DNA of 64,000 nt from Nymphaea colorata (lineage: Eukaryota; Streptophyta; Magnoliopsida; Nymphaeales; Nymphaeaceae). The notes under the pieces were generated by a model, which was not told where the DNA came from, did not search any database, and was given only the letters and a program-made list of their open reading frames with translations. The DNA is taken from assembly GCF_008831285.2 (NCBI RefSeq), contig NC_045147.1:17896854-17960853 (forward strand), in the 5' to 3' direction. A program made the position numbers and the translations under genes. This document shows positions 40,866 to 53,709 of this stretch, one piece after another (within the stretch, counting starts at the first letter, position 1; the number at the start of each line of letters is the position of its first letter).

Positions 40866-41444
40866 AGAGATTGCCATCATGCGAAGCCTTCTCCTACAGC
40901 GACCCTTCCATCGACGAGTCATCAACCGCTTCCTCGACCCTTACTCCCACGTCCCCACCCCTCCCGATGCCCACTGTGCGTCTACCATTGACGAGCTCAA
41001 CCGCCTAAACGACGAGCTCGTCCAACAGATTGAAGCCGAGAAGAAGCGCCGTGTCCTGCTGCAGAAGCTGCACTGGAACGAGGGGTGCGGCCACATGGGC
41101 AGCGACTTCTGGGATGCCGACGTGGAGAACCTCTCGCTCAAGCAGCTCGAGGAGTTGAAGGGCGCCCTGGAGGAGATGATCTACCGGCGGCCACCAGTCA
41201 CCACCACCAATTTCCTCTGCCGTCGCTCCCTCCTCCTCCTTATGCTTCGACCAGTTACTCCTATGCTCCTCTGCCATCCAGCTCCCTCCTTGGTGGCCAC
41301 AATGCCAACTCCATGACCATCCCGTTCACTTACAGCAACAACGCTTTCATGGTGTCCTCCTCCAACTCTCAAGGAACCATGGCAACCTCCAGTGATTATT
41401 TCCTTAGTAACCAAACCGCCGGCTGGCCAGTCTACCCGATTTAA
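40866..41444 (+). pseudogene. type I MADS-box pseudogene, copy B (MADS domain truncated)
   Basis: Begins inside the MADS domain at GAGATTGCCATCAT, where an internal deletion (relative to A) removes the IVFSPAGK codons. The following linker (INRFLDP, IDELNRLNDELVQQIEAEKKRRVLLQKL, GSDFWDADVENLSLKQLEELKGALEEM) is open and lacks the TAG codons seen in copy A. At ATGATCTACCGGC a deletion joins it to the C-terminal part, which is then out of frame; that part ends NQTAGWPVYPI at 41444. No start codon context or DNA-binding domain, so not functional. Confidence 0.85.
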
Positions 41445-42402
41445 GGGTTTCTCTTTTTCTTACTCTTTAGCCAGAGCGGAACATCTAGTGAACATGGTCT
41501 GCGTGTTAGATGCAAGGTAGAGTGTAGTTCACCCTAAGACCATTTTTTATTGTTCATAACTGTGGCTTGATTTGTCACATTCTTTCAATAAAATTTCGCA
41601 TTTGATTTTTTGAACCGATAGTTGCCTCTGGTTTACCAATTGTTTAGAGATTATATTGCCATTTTCGATGTATATTCTATGGCTCCTTTGCCAGCGATTT
41701 TTCTCGGCCATAGGAAAAAAAAATGAAACAGAAATTAAGTTGCAAGAAAAGGTATACGTGTTACTGCATGTACGCTTTAGTGCAAGAATCGTGAGTTGAT
41801 AATCAGTTCCATGCTCACATTAGTTAATCTACTGAACATTGTGATTTGCGCATTGCATGCACCCATTAAAGATCACTTGAGTTCTTCATCATGTGCAATA
41901 GCTTTTCCTTTTGATAATCATTTACATCTGATAACAAAGATATGGGCAGCATGAGATTTATTGTAATTAATTAGTGAGTACCACTTAACAGAACTTTAAA
42001 CTTTGCGTAATTTTCCTTTTCTCTGTTGCTGCTTCCCTTCCTATAGTGAAATAGGTAGTTTTTACACGAAAAAGGAAAGAGTTACAGCTGCATACACTAT
42101 CAACCCTAAGGTCGAAGGATCTGGCATTTTTGTGGATGTAAGTGATTACACAAGGAACCATGTTAAATTTCTTCTCCTTCTTGTTAATTTTATTTTATTC
42201 AAAAATGGTATAGAGCAGCATGATTGCCCAAGAAGATTAAAGCCTCAAGATGGTCTGTAGACGAACAAAGATATCACTGCCTTCTTCATTAAAGTGGAGA
42301 GTCGATCCAGATGAACAAAGATTTGCAGCAAACTTAGCTTTCTATTTTGCCGTCCAGTTTCAGGGAGTATGAAAAAATACAATATGGCATGAAAGCAATG
42401 CA

Positions 42403-42623
42403 ATATGGCGCCCAGTATAGAATGAACATTATCAAATGGAAGCCAAAATCAAGAAAAAAATCTCAATAGAAGATTTTTATGGTAGAAGAACATGGTGTTG
42501 TAAATGAAAAATATTTTGCATTAAATGCAACACCATAATCTTCTAGCACAAAATCTCCTATTGAGATTTTTTTTCTTAGTTTATCTGGTCTTGAACCTGT
42601 TAGTTCCATACTTGATGCCATAT
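42403..42623. mobile_element. MITE-like hairpin, copy B
   Basis: ATATGGCGCCCAGTATAGAA at the left mirrors TATACTTGATGCCATAT at the right (written CCATACTTGATGCCATAT here). The inner stem around GGTGTTGTAAATG / CATTAAATGCAACACC and GGTAGAAGAACATG / CATAATCTTCTAGC is nearly fully paired. Confidence 0.75.
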
Positions 42624-43388
42624 GTTAATAACAATAATGAAAGAAAAGTTGTAGCAACTTGACAATATAAGAAGCAACTTTTGATATATGAGTTCTATAT
42701 AATGAGATGCTGCACGCTATGGACCCTAAGGCCGACGGTTGTGGCCTTCCATGGACATTGAACACCGAACCACATTAACTTGCTTCTTCTTCTTAATCAT
42801 TTTATTGTTTTTCAATAGACCTGCGGTTCAAACCCAGCGAAGACTGGTCTGGGCTAAAAGGTGCCTATCTAAGCTAAGTGAGTCAACTCCTTTGCTTTTT
42901 TCTTTTTTTGAATTTATTTGGGTACCCAATATTTGAACCAAATTATATCCCTCACTCAAAAATTCTCCTCCCCATAAACTTTGCCAGGCTAAATTAAATA
43001 TGCAGATTAGGTGCAAAAACATGTGATCAAGTTCATGGTGTTAAGAAAGCAAACAAAAAATGGGAATTGGATGAATGAATCCTACAAGGTATTTTGTTAG
43101 TGCCCAAACATTAAGTTTCATGATCTTTCACTTATGTTGTAGTGCACAGCGAAATTTAATGGCTGCTTTCACGATCTTTCATTTTAGGTTGTAGTGCACA
43201 GGAACATTGTAAAAGGGGCAATTTTCACACTAATCCGAGTCCTGACTCATTAATGTGACCACTTTTACTTTGCCTTTATCAGTTTTTACAAAAAAGCAAG
43301 TGCTACTTTCCCATGGCTATATACATATATATGTGTGTGTATGTAGCCATGTACATATATATGTGTGTATGTATGTATATATGTGCGC

Positions 43389-43391
<3 letters not shown>

Positions 43392-43456
<65 letters not shown>
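43392..43456. repeat. (TA)n microsatellite
   Basis: Perfect TA run after a GTGTGTATGTA tract. The equivalent sites in copies A (38640-38705) and C (55905-55960) hold much shorter, imperfect runs, so it has expanded in copy B. Confidence 0.95.
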
Positions 43457-43460
<4 letters not shown>

Positions 43461-44082
43461 AATCTTTTGCATGGTATCATGCTAGATCCGCCTAAATAAA
43501 CAAAGGGCTCATGTCCGAGATTTTGGACTATTTTAATGTCAACGATGCCAACGACACACCCTTCAACTTGAGTATAATGCCTTATTACTTAAAACACAAA
43601 AGTATAACATTCATAAAAATGGAAACAGACGTGTGGTGACTAATTATGTTATGCCATATGAGGAAAATTGATTATTATTTTCAGAAAAGTCTCATTTTAT
43701 ATTTAGATGATAACGCGAGTGCACCTATGAATACACCCAAACAGCAAAAGTTCATGATGTTTTCCTTTAGTAGTCCTATATCCTTGTCCACTCTTCTCTA
43801 GAATCTTAGGTAAAGTGCCACAAAAAGTTGATAAAAGAAACAACGGAAAGGATTAGAGATGATGGGTTTGCCACTTGATAATTAATTACTCGCAGAGTTG
43901 TATTTGAGTGAAGCAAGTACCCCACAAAGGATTGCTATGATGAACACTGTTCTATTTTTTGAGCACCTAATTAATTGAAACAATCAAAATGTTGTCACAA
44001 AAAAAAAAAAATTCCACGGAACGCTGCGATTTCTTACACTTCAGCTGCCTTTTTCTTAGTTGTCATCATCTACACTTAGGTT

Positions 44083-44437
44083 GAGAGTGAGTTGCATGTG
44101 GTGCGATTTCAAAGTACCATTAATGATCCATAGAAGAATAAAGAAAATTCTAATTTCAAAAGCAAGGAAACTTGAAATCGGAAGGCATTGGGGCAAATAG
44201 AAGGTGATCGTTCCAAATAGATCCCTGCAGAGGAAACACCTGTTTGTGCGAGACATCTACCTGTAGTGGGAGTGAACTCTGCCGATTGGCCGCAGATCTC
44301 TGGCCTTTCTTATCGCCCACCGAAAAGCACGAAGATCAGATCCCCCTTCCTAATCGCGCGAGCAACCAGATGGCCCGTGGACCTCTATTAAGAAGACACG
44401 ATCATCAGGTCGCTCCGATCGCGTCGGTGGAGGGAGC

Positions 44438-44482
<45 letters not shown>

Positions 44483-46573
44483 GGAGTGCTTGTTGAGGGG
44501 TTCGACCGGACTTGTGAACTGCTGTGTCCAAGTGTACGCGCTTTTATGTTTTGTGCTTTTCAATTCGACCTCCTCTGCCCGGAATTTTATCCTCTTATTC
44601 GACTTCCTTCTGGACATCCTTCTGGACAGTAGCATGTGAGATGGGGAGTTCATGCGAAGCTGACAAAAATCTGATTACAGTAACTTTAGTACAGAAAGCA
44701 AAAGAAAGAGAGACACAGAAGGAGAGATAGATTCTCCAAAATGGCAAATATGGGTAGGTTGCTACTGGAAACCATTGAAATCCTCAATTGGGGATTGGGG
44801 ATTTCTAGAGATCACAGTAGTGGGGGAGGAAAATTTATAAGAGGGGAGGAGAAGGAAGGGATGGGGCCCTCCCCTCTGTGGACCAATCGGTTGGTTAGAA
44901 GCCACTTTCTAATCAGAACAGATCCAGAAAACAAGTGTGTGTATGCATTGATCTTCTTTCAATCACCTCTCATCTCTTTTCCTTTTGGGGAGTTCACCGA
45001 TCTCCTTCTTTTTCTTTACGTCCGCCATTAAAAGGGGCATGGAGTTCTGGGCTCCCTCAACATTTACGGCTGTTTTACAGTGTGCCCTGTTAAATTTGAA
45101 AAAGAAAAAAGAAGAAAAACCTACAGAAATCCATTTAAAAAAGGGTGCAAGGGTGGTCCTTCCCCGTTCCTGCCTCTTTAATGGTTTGCCCAATCCCTTT
45201 ACAGCTTTCTCCCTCTCAGTCTCTGCTTCTCTCTCTCTCTCTCCGAACCTTCTTAATTCAATACGGCAAATAGCTGTTTGGTGGATTTGAAGTCCATCTC
45301 CCGAAATCAATGATGGAAAACAAGTTTCTGGGCTCAGAAACTCTTGTTTCTGTACTGTCATTCAACGTTTTCCTTTTGGTGAACTCTCCAAAAGGAAAAG
45401 AGATGAGAGGTGAAAGAAAGAGGATCACCGTATTGAATGAAGAAGAAGGTTCGGAGAGAGAGAGAGAGAAGCAGAGACTAAGAGGGAGAAAGCTGTAAAG
45501 GGATTGGGCAAACCAAGAGGCAGGAACGGGGAAGGACCACCCTTGCACCCTTTTTTAAATGGATTTCTGTGGGTTTTTCTTCTTTTTCAAATTTAACAGG
45601 GCACACTGTAAAACAGCCGTAAATCTTGAGGGGGGCCAGAATTCCAAGCCCCTTTTAATGGCGGAAGTAAAGAAAAAGAAGAGATTGGTGAACTCCCCAA
45701 AAGGAAAAGAGATGAGAGGTGATTGAAAGAAGATCAATGTATACATACACACTTGTTTTCTGGATCTGTTCTGATTAGAAAGTGGCTTCCAACCAACGGA
45801 GGGAGGGCCCCATCCCTTCCTCCTCCCTCCCCCTCTTATAAATTTGCTCCCCCACTGCTGTGATCTCTAGAAATCCCCAATCCCCAATTGAGGATTTCAA
45901 TGGTTTCCAGGCTTTTCTGAATTCGAGAGGCTTGGTTCAGTAGCAACCCTACCCACATTTGCCATTTTGGAGAATCTATCTCTCCTTCTGTCTCTTTTAT
46001 TGCTTTCTGTACCAAAGTTACTGTAATTGCCGGCTCCCCATCTCACATGCTACTGTCTAGAAGGAGATTGAATAAGAGAATAAAATTTCGGGCAGAGGAG
46101 GTCGAATTGAAAAGCACAAAACATAAAAGCGCGTACACTTGGACGCAACAGTTCACAAGGCTGGTCGAACCCCTCAACAAGCACTCCTCAGTCCACTCTC
46201 TCTCTCTCTCTTTCTCTCGCTCCCTCCATTGACGCGATCGGAGCGACCTGATGATCGTGTCTTCTTAATAGAGGTCCACGGGCCATCTGGTTGCTCGCGC
46301 AATTAGGAAGGGGGATCTGATCTTCGTGCTTTTCGGTGGGCGATAAGAAAGGCCAGAGATCTGCGGCCAATCGGCAGAGTTCACTCCCACTACAGGTAGA
46401 TCTCTCGCACAAACAGGTGTTTCCTCTGCAGGGTTCTATTTGCAACGATCACCTTCTATTTGCCCCAATGCCTTCCGATTTACAGTTTCTTTGCTTTTGA
46501 AATTAGAATTTTCTTTATTCTTCTATGGATCATTAATGGTACTTTGAAATCGCACCACATGCAACTCACTCTC
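44083..46573. repeat. 2.5 kb inverted repeat (fold-back element), B unit
   Basis: Left arm 44083-45265 and right arm 45427-46573 are near-identical reverse complements. Outer ends are GAGAGTGAGTTGCATGTGG and its complement; inner ends are CTTAATTCAATACGG and ACCGTATTGAATGA. The 161-base spacer repeats part of the arm (GGTGAACTC.CCAAAAGGAAA). Arms include a (GA)n run with its (CT)n partner, TGGCCCGTGGACCTCTATTA and CCGATTGGCCGCAGATC. No transposase frame. No clear target duplication at the outer ends. It resembles fold-back or long-TIR Mutator-like non-autonomous elements, or an inverted duplication. Confidence 0.85.
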
Positions 46574-46639
46574 GACCGCCTTTCCCCGCCCTGGCACCCT
46601 CCCGACGCCCTTGCCCCTTTCCCCCCGCCCTCCCGTCGC

Positions 46640-47100
46640 CCGGCAGAAGGAGGGGGAGCGACGAAGGAGACGGAGGAGGAGCAGAGAGGGAGAAGGGGAG
46701 CGGAGAGGGGGAGGGAGAGGGAGAGGGGGAGGGAGAGGGAGAGGGGGAGCGGGAGCAGACAGGGAGAGGGAGAGGGGGAGCGAGAGCAGGAGAGGGAGAG
46801 GGAGAGGGAGAGGGGGTGCGAGAGCAGAGAGGGAGAGGGGGTGCGAGAGCAGAGAGGGAGAGGGGGAGCGGGAGCAGAGAGGGAGAGGGAGAGGGGGAGC
46901 GGGAGCAGAGAGGGGGAGGGAGAGGGGGAGAGAAGGAAAGGGAGAGGGAGAGGGAGAGGGGGGAGAGAAGGAAAGGGAGAGGGGGAGCGGGAGCAGACTG
47001 CAGAGAGGGAGAGCAGGAGAGGGAGAGGGGGAGCGGAGAGGGAGACGGGAAGGGAGAGGGGGAGCGGAGAGGAGGAGGGAGAGGGGGGAGGGTGGGAGTC
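46640..47100. repeat. GA/GGGAGC-rich low-complexity minisatellite
   Basis: Nearly pure purine on +, built from GGGAGAGGGAGAGGGGGAGC and CAGAGAGGGAGAGG words. It keeps several frames open on both strands (up to 338 codons), all Arg/Glu/Gly or Pro/Ser/Leu repeats, so none is called a gene. It joins the fold-back repeat to the SPL exon 1 fragment. Confidence 0.9.
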
Positions 47101-47105
47101 GGGCC

Positions 47106-47484
47106 GGGCCGGATGGAGGGAAAGATCGATGGCGGGAGAGGCAGGTTCTGCGCGGGAGGCGTGCCGGGTTTCTTGTGAAGGGAAAGAGTTTGGTGCAGAG
47201 CCGGGAGTGGGAGGTGGGCGATTGGCGGTGGGACGGGGATCTATTCGTCGGTAGACCCTTGAGCGGGGTTCTGGCCGGTTGGCAGTTTTTCCCAGTGGCG
47301 GTCAGTGAGGGATCCTCGAAAGGTTCAGACGAGGGAAAGGGCAAGGTGGAGAAGCGGCGGAGGTTCAGGAGGCAGAGGGAGGTGGATTTCTGGCCTTGAA
47401 ACTGGGGGAGCAAGTGTATCGGGTGGGCAAGGCGAACGGGGTGGATGGCAGGAACTGCAAGAGATCGAAGGTGCAGGGACGGGG
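47106..47484 (+). pseudogene. SPL exon 1 fragment (copy 1)
   Basis: Closely matches the resident SPL gene from its ATG (ATGGAGG at 47112) to about codon 128, in the opposite orientation. It keeps words such as GTGGGCGATTGGCGGTGGGA (the WDGDLF motif) and GGCAGGAACTGCAAGAGATC. A missing G in the GGCGTGCCGGG run shifts the frame after about residue 17, and a deletion removes bases around the QEEGQEVEG codons. It starts at the GA-rich tract and ends where the copia LTR begins. The SBP domain is absent, so no DNA-binding protein could result. Confidence 0.9.
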
Positions 47485-47851
47485 TGTTGGATAGTGGCCG
47501 GTTAGCCCTATCCGAAGATCTTAACTCAACACTTTTCACTTGATAAAATTTATCTTTATCTATAAATATTTTTCTAAAAAATCTCTCACAATAACCAAAG
47601 GGGCTGGCCTATAAAAACCCAGCAATACGTTGTGTTAGAGTTTAATTTTTAACGGATTACCCGTGAGGAACCCCTTAAAGGAAACTCCTCAAATCTGCCA
47701 GTTTCAACTTGCTCTTTAACTTCATCTTCTTCCTCTGTCTCTTTCTCTTTCGGCTCTACTGTCAGCAGCCACGTGAAGAACTATACTGGAGCATCTGGTG
47801 GCGAATCAATTGGAAAGAGTGAGATGTTGTTTCGCTGCCTTCACTCTAACA
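47485..47851 (+). repeat. 5' LTR of the copia element
   Basis: 367 bases, TG...CA ends. TATAAAAA near 47612 is a likely promoter. Compared with the 3' LTR only the first 30 bases, the CTATAAAAA region, a CTTCTTC tract and the ACTGGAGC..CTGGTG part are clearly alike; the rest is far more diverged than in paired LTRs. Confidence 0.85.
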
Positions 47852-47852
47852 G

Positions 47853-47864
47853 TGGTATCAAAGC
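47853..47864 (+). other. primer binding site (tRNA-iMet type)
   Basis: TGGTATCAAAGC starts two bases after the 5' LTR end. The usual plant copia site complementary to initiator Met-tRNA is TGGTATCAGAGC, one base different. Confidence 0.8.
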
Positions 47865-49560
47865 GCAGTAGATCAACGTTTGGCATAAGTAAGTTATATT
47901 CAGAGTCCATGTACAGAGAGTGTATGAATGTAAATGGTTAAAGCTTGCAAGATCATAGACTAAGGACTATGCTGCGTGTATAAATATGTTTGGCTAAAAA
48001 GTTTGTATATATGCTTTTTATACATGTTATTCAAGAAGCATGTCGATTGCAGATTACTAGATATATTTTTTTGTGCCTGTAATCCTAAAAGAGGGAGGCT
48101 ATTTGTTTTTACTCTGCTTCCTTTGAGAACTTCTGGTCTATGGTGCCGTCGACCAGAAGCTATTCGGTGACAGACAACGCTGCCAATAATAGCCAGCGTT
48201 GTTGGCCTCACGGAGCAAACAACCTTATAAGAACATAAGGGAAAAACATATACCTTGATTGAGTTTTCCTTTTGCAAACCCTCTGTTACAGATGAGAAAT
48301 CCACCGTGATTAGTGTAATATGCTTCGTTCCTGTTGTCCTGTGTGCCTTGTTTAGTTGTCTCTATATATGGTCGGGGACAGGATTCATTTTGGTGAGTCA
48401 CTACTCAGAAGTTAATGATCCAGAGAGACATTACTTTCAATCTACCAAATTTTCTTCCCGCTATTCTCAACACCTCCACCTCAAAAAGCTTTTTTTTAAA
48501 AAAAAAAACTCGACTCCTCTGCTCCTACCCTTTCATTGATGAGTAGCTATCACCCCACGTATAGAACCCAATCGTCTTCCTCGTACCGGTGGCAGAGAGG
48601 TGACTTGGGCTTGAGCAAAAGGGGAAGACGTGTTTGATGCCTAGCCGACTTCCTCTCTGCCAGTTCACCCTTGTCTCAGCAAAAGCGGAGACTGTGGAAG
48701 CCATTTCATTTGAGCTTCTAGTTTGGGGAGGTTGTCTTCCTCACGACGGCAGCACAGACAAAGCAAGCACAGAGTAGGCGGCGACTTATAGTGCTAGATA
48801 ATAGATAAAAATCTACCCAAAAACCCTGATCTGAGCATAAACAGCTTCATATTGCTCTCTGCTAGTCGGTCTTCAGTTTTTGCTGTCTTCTGCGCAAAAG
48901 AAGTAGGGTAGAATGGCATGCTCACAGCAACAGTGGAGGAAGATGGGCAACGACAGCAAAAGAGGTGCGACAGGCTAACCCTAGGAGAGAGAAGCTCCCA
49001 CGAGGACACAGTATCGAACTGAAAAATGAGAAAAATCGTTCGTATAGGGGTTTTTATACCCAAATTTTAAAAATTACAAAATTAGTCCACTAATTTTGCA
49101 TATGTTTGAAAAACGTTGTTGTATTTTTCAAATAGTAATGTCGCAGCTTTTTTGATAAAAACTTTTTCAAAAAGAGGCTCGCGAAAGTTATTTTCATTAA
49201 AAACTGGGGATTTTATATGGAACTGCTTAGAGATACCATGAGATTTATTGTAAATTGCTGAAAGAGGGTTACGATAAATTATTTTGCAATTTTTGTGTTA
49301 AAATCGCAATATATATATAATTACGTTTTAGTACCATTTGGCTTATTGAAATTGCTGGAAAAGGATTCTGAAAATAACTTTGAAAGACAAAAGGGAATTC
49401 ATGTTCTAGATTTAAGTTTAAATTTGAGACTTATGTGCATGCCCTAGTATATTATTTGAGACTTCTTGATGTGATATTCATTGTGATGTTTTCTCTTTCT
49501 TTATTGTTCTTTACTTGTCATGAGAAATTAATTTAAAAATGACATCTAGAGTGGGAGACT
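47865..49560 (+). other. unusually long non-coding leader inside the copia element
   Basis: About 1.7 kb lies between the primer site and the first GAG codons, where copia elements usually have far less. No retroelement domain or known gene is visible. It may be inserted or captured DNA, or show that the 5' LTR came from a different element. Confidence 0.55.
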
Positions 49561-49574
49561 CTAAATTAAGACTG

Positions 49575-52500
49575 AGAAATTAAATGAGACAAATTTCCAT
49601 ACATGGAAGCGTAAGATTATGTTGGCTTTGACCTTGGAAAGACTCGATTATGTGATTAATCAGCCTTTTCCCACTTTAGGAGATAAACCTACATATGAGA
49701 AAAGAAGGGCATATCAGTCTTTTACCACTGATGACCTGATGGGATGGGTAAAACCATCATGTTAACCTTTATGAAAGATGATCTGATCAGGGTATTTTGA
49801 GGATTGTCCAACGGCCAAGGAAATGTTTGATACTATTTCCTCCAAATACAACATCACTACTACGATGCACATGTAGTTACTATTAGAACAATATAATTCC
49901 TATAAGATGAAAAAGTCAGATAGCGTAATGGACCATGTTAATAAGATGTTGGTCATGGCTAAAGATTTAGCTGTGGTGGGGAATGCCATGTGTGACAACA
50001 TGCATATTAGCACAATCTTAAACATCCTACCTCATTCTTGGGATGTGGCAGTTACTGCCTTGAGTCCCCAATTTGATAATCTTACTTTAGAAAAGCTTTC
50101 TATACAGTTAGCTCTACAACAATAACGTCTGACCAAGAAAAATAGAACAGAACTGATGATAGTGCAGGAAAAACCTGTTAGTAGTCATATGCTTGTACGA
50201 CCAAAACAATTTAAAAATAAAAACAATAGCAAGTTCAAGGGCAATTTTGCAGGTACTAAAAAATCTCAAGGAGCTGTAGTGAAATGTTACGGGTGTGGAA
50301 AGCCTGGACACATCAGGAAGAACTGCAGGACAAAGTTCCCGAATAAGACAAATTACAATGGTCATGACAACAACAATAGGAGGAAGTCGCAAGGGGACTC
50401 CGGCAGAGAAGTTATTTGTGTCGTGTCAGAATGTTTGTTTGCAGATGGAGATCTGACTGGATGGTCGGTTGATTCAGGAGCTACTCGTTACATCGCGAAG
50501 ACAAAAGAAGGAGTAATCCACATGGAAAATCTAAGTTCATGAACACACAAGGTCTATATGGGAAATAACTCATATTGTGATATCATGAAAATTGCACCGT
50601 CATGGGAATTGGGGCATATCAACTAAATGTTGAGGGTATTAGTGTCATACTTAACGAGTTTTTTTGTATGTCCCTTTCATGAGGAGGAATCTAGTTTCTG
50701 TTCCAACATTGACTAGGACAGGCTTTGAAGTTCGATTTATTCCAGGGAAAGTAACAATGGAAAAACATGGAAGGTCCATGTTCAATGGAAAATTTGTAAA
50801 AGAACATGGTATGTTTAAACTTAATGATATGAATGAAGTTTTCAGTTCTGCTTATTTCGACTGTGCAATGAGTGTGAATGTAAATTTATGGCATGAAAAA
50901 TTAAGCTATATAAGTATAAAAAAGATGAAGACTCTAGCACAGCAAGGTTTAATACCTGACATAAATATAAATGATTTCGCGAAATGCGAATCGTGTGTAT
51001 ATAAAAACATGGCAAGGAAACCATTTATGTCTGAAGTAATTCGGGCCACTGAACAATTGGAGATAATTCATACTGATATATGTGGACCTTTTAGAGTCCA
51101 AACTCATAGTTGCATGTTATACTTCATAACATTTATTGACGACTTCTCAAGATTTGGTTATATAGAAATGATTAGACACAAGTCAGAAGCACTTGAGAAA
51201 TTCAAGGAATACAAATCTGAAGTCGAAAGACAACTTGGAAGGTATATTAAAGTTGTAAAGTCTGATCGAGGAGGAGAATATACTTCTAATGAATTCCTCG
51301 AATACTGTAAAGACCTTAGAATTAATAGGCAAAAGACAATGCCTATGACACCACAACAAAATGGTGTGGCTGAAAGGTGTAATAGAACCCTCTTGAGCAT
51401 GGTGAGATCCATGTTGGCAGGTGCACAATTACCAAAAGTTTTTTTGGGTGAAGCTGTGTTAACAGGTATGTATACAATAAATCGAGTGCCCTGCAAAGCA
51501 GTCCCAACCACTCCTTATGAGAGATGGATTGGTGTAAAACCAGATCTGAGACATCTAAGGAGATGGAGATCTGTAGCACATGTAAAAATTTTAGATCCAA
51601 AAATGGATAAACTAGATAATAGATCAGTATGATGTATATTTATTGGATACTCAAATAGATCCAAAGGCTACAGATTATATCATTCAACTATGAGACTTAT
51701 AGAAAGCAAAGATGTAGAGTTCCTAGAAGAATTCAATAATAAAGATATTGATCCAGTTGAATATCGAAATGATATACTAGATGATCTGATTTATTCAGAG
51801 GAACAGTCTGGCAATAAACCGATTGGAGGTCAGTTAGACAATGAACCAACTGAGTTGGAATCGTCTGAGGAACAGTCAGATAATGAACCGAATGAAGATC
51901 AGTTAGATAATGAACCAATTGGTCTGACTACCTCGTCATCTCAGACGTTATTAGGTCATAAAAGACCTAGAGCTCCTCCTTCATATTTGAATGATTATTA
52001 TGTATATCTGGCAGAGGAGCTATGCTATTCAGCAGATATTTACAAAATGCCTGACATTCTGACATATGAAGAAGCCATAAGCTCACATGAATCGTCAGAT
52101 TAGATGAATGCCATGGATGAAGAAATTGAATCCATATAAAATAATAAAGTATGAGAATTAGTAGATCTTCCTAATGATAAAAAACTCATTCGATGCAAAT
52201 GGGTACTGGGGAAGAAATATAAAGCTGATGGATCAGTAGAAAAATTCAAAGTCAGATTGGTAGCGAAAAGTTTTTCCCAAAAGGAAGGAATTGACTACTC
52301 AGAAACCTATTCGCCGGTTACAAAGTTTGCATCAATTAAAATAATTTTGGCTATCGCAGCATTCTATGACTTGGATATTTGTCAGATGGATGTAAAGACT
52401 GCTTTCCTGAATGGTGAATTGAAGGAAACTATATATATGACTCAACCACTGAATAAATCATTGTACGGATTGAAGCAATCACTGAGACAGTGGTATTTTG

Positions 52501-53555
52501 CTTTTCACAAAGCAATTACAAAACTTGGGTTCGTTGCAAACCAACTAAACCACTGTGTATATGTATGGAAAAGTAGGAGTTTTTTCTGTATTCTATCATT
52601 ACATGTTGATGACATATTACTAATAGGAAATGATAACGAAATGATACTCAAAACAAAGACATAGCTGAACAAGAACTTCAAAATGAAGGACTTGGGTGAA
52701 ACATCCTATATATTTGGAATAAAGATCACTCGAAATAGAAACTCAATAATCCTGAGTTTAAGCCAAGAACGATATATTGATTATATTTTGAAGAAATTTT
52801 GTATATTAGACTCTAAACCAATTGGGACTCCTATAGATAAAGGAGCAAATTTGAGTATGAGTGATTGTCTTAGTGAAGGACAACAAAAATTAAATGTTTC
52901 ATATGCACAAGCTGTTGGCAGTCTAATGTTTTGTACTAGACCAGACATAAGCTTTCCTATCGGTCTGGTGAGTCGTTATCAAAATAATCTTGGATGGTCT
53001 CACGGGCAAGCAGTCAAAAGGATTTTTCGGTACATTAAAGGAACGAAAAGACTGAAATTGTCCTATCAAGCAGATGAGCTAACTTTAGTTGGCTATTCCG
53101 ATGCAGATTTTGTAGGCTGCAAAGATGACAGTAAATTCACTTCGGGGAATGTTTTCCTCTTTGGAGGTGGGGCGATAGCCTGGTCCTGTAAGAAACAGGG
53201 ATGTATTGCTCAGCACACTCAGGAAGCAAAGTATGTAGCATGTAATGTTGCAACTACTTTTACTGTCTGGATAAATCGGTTCTTGAAAGACTTGAAATTA
53301 GATCTTGCTCATGAACCAATTCAACTGTACTGTGATAATTTGACAGTGATATCTCTTATAAAGAATGAGGTTGTTAGCTCAAAAAGTGAACATATAATGG
53401 CGAAATACCATTATGTTCATGAAATGATTGAGAAAAATGAAATCTCAGCTGATTATTTGTCTTCCAATGATATAGTAGCTGATCCCTTAACTAAGGGAAT
53501 ATCTGAAGTCTTGTTTTCAAAACATGTAACTCATATGGGGCTAAAATATATTTGA
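49575..53555 (+). pseudogene. copia GAG-POL, interrupted
   Basis: GAG from about 49590, broken by several stops, then the zinc knuckle CYGCGKPGHIRKNC (near 50286). Protease motif VDSGAT (50468). Integrase with its zinc-binding HHCC region and the D-D-E residues within 50664-51632 (HTDICGPF, FIDDFSRFG, SDRGGEY, QQNGVAERCNRT). RT at about 52180-52670 with DVKTAFLNGEL, SLYGLKQ and HVDDILL. RNase H in 52683-53555 with YSDADF and DNLT. Several stops and frameshifts and a short deletion between YMTQP and SLYGLKQ show that it cannot make its proteins. Many stops lie where CAG, CAA, CGA or TGG codons are expected. Confidence 0.9.
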
Positions 53556-53709
53556 AAGGTTGCGAAGGAAAAACCATTGAATGGAAAGCCTCGCTGTAAA
53601 GTTTGGGTTACGATGGATAAACCAATTATAGAAAACCACGTAACTAGTCAAATGAAGGAAACCCACATATAGTTGAAGCAAACTGGCGGTCTCATGGCCA
53701 AGTGGGAGA

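Larger units (their letters stand above)
41445..44082 (+). repeat. MADS-unit 3' flank, copy B
   Basis: Same order as copy A's flank but lacking the A/D segment: after TTACAGCTGCATACACTATC it jumps to CCTAAGGTCGAAGG. It shares this deletion, and the CAGCAAAAGTTCATGATG block at 43743, with copy C. Contains the hairpin (42403-42623), the SINE-like block (42820-42900), an (AT)n at 43392-43456 and the SPL-intron-like words near 43808. It runs directly into the large palindrome. Confidence 0.85.

Noticed and set aside
46460..47539. Open frames of 260-338 codons on both strands
   Set aside because: They run through the GA-rich tract and consist of Arg/Glu/Gly or Pro/Ser/Leu repeats; low complexity keeps frames open by chance.
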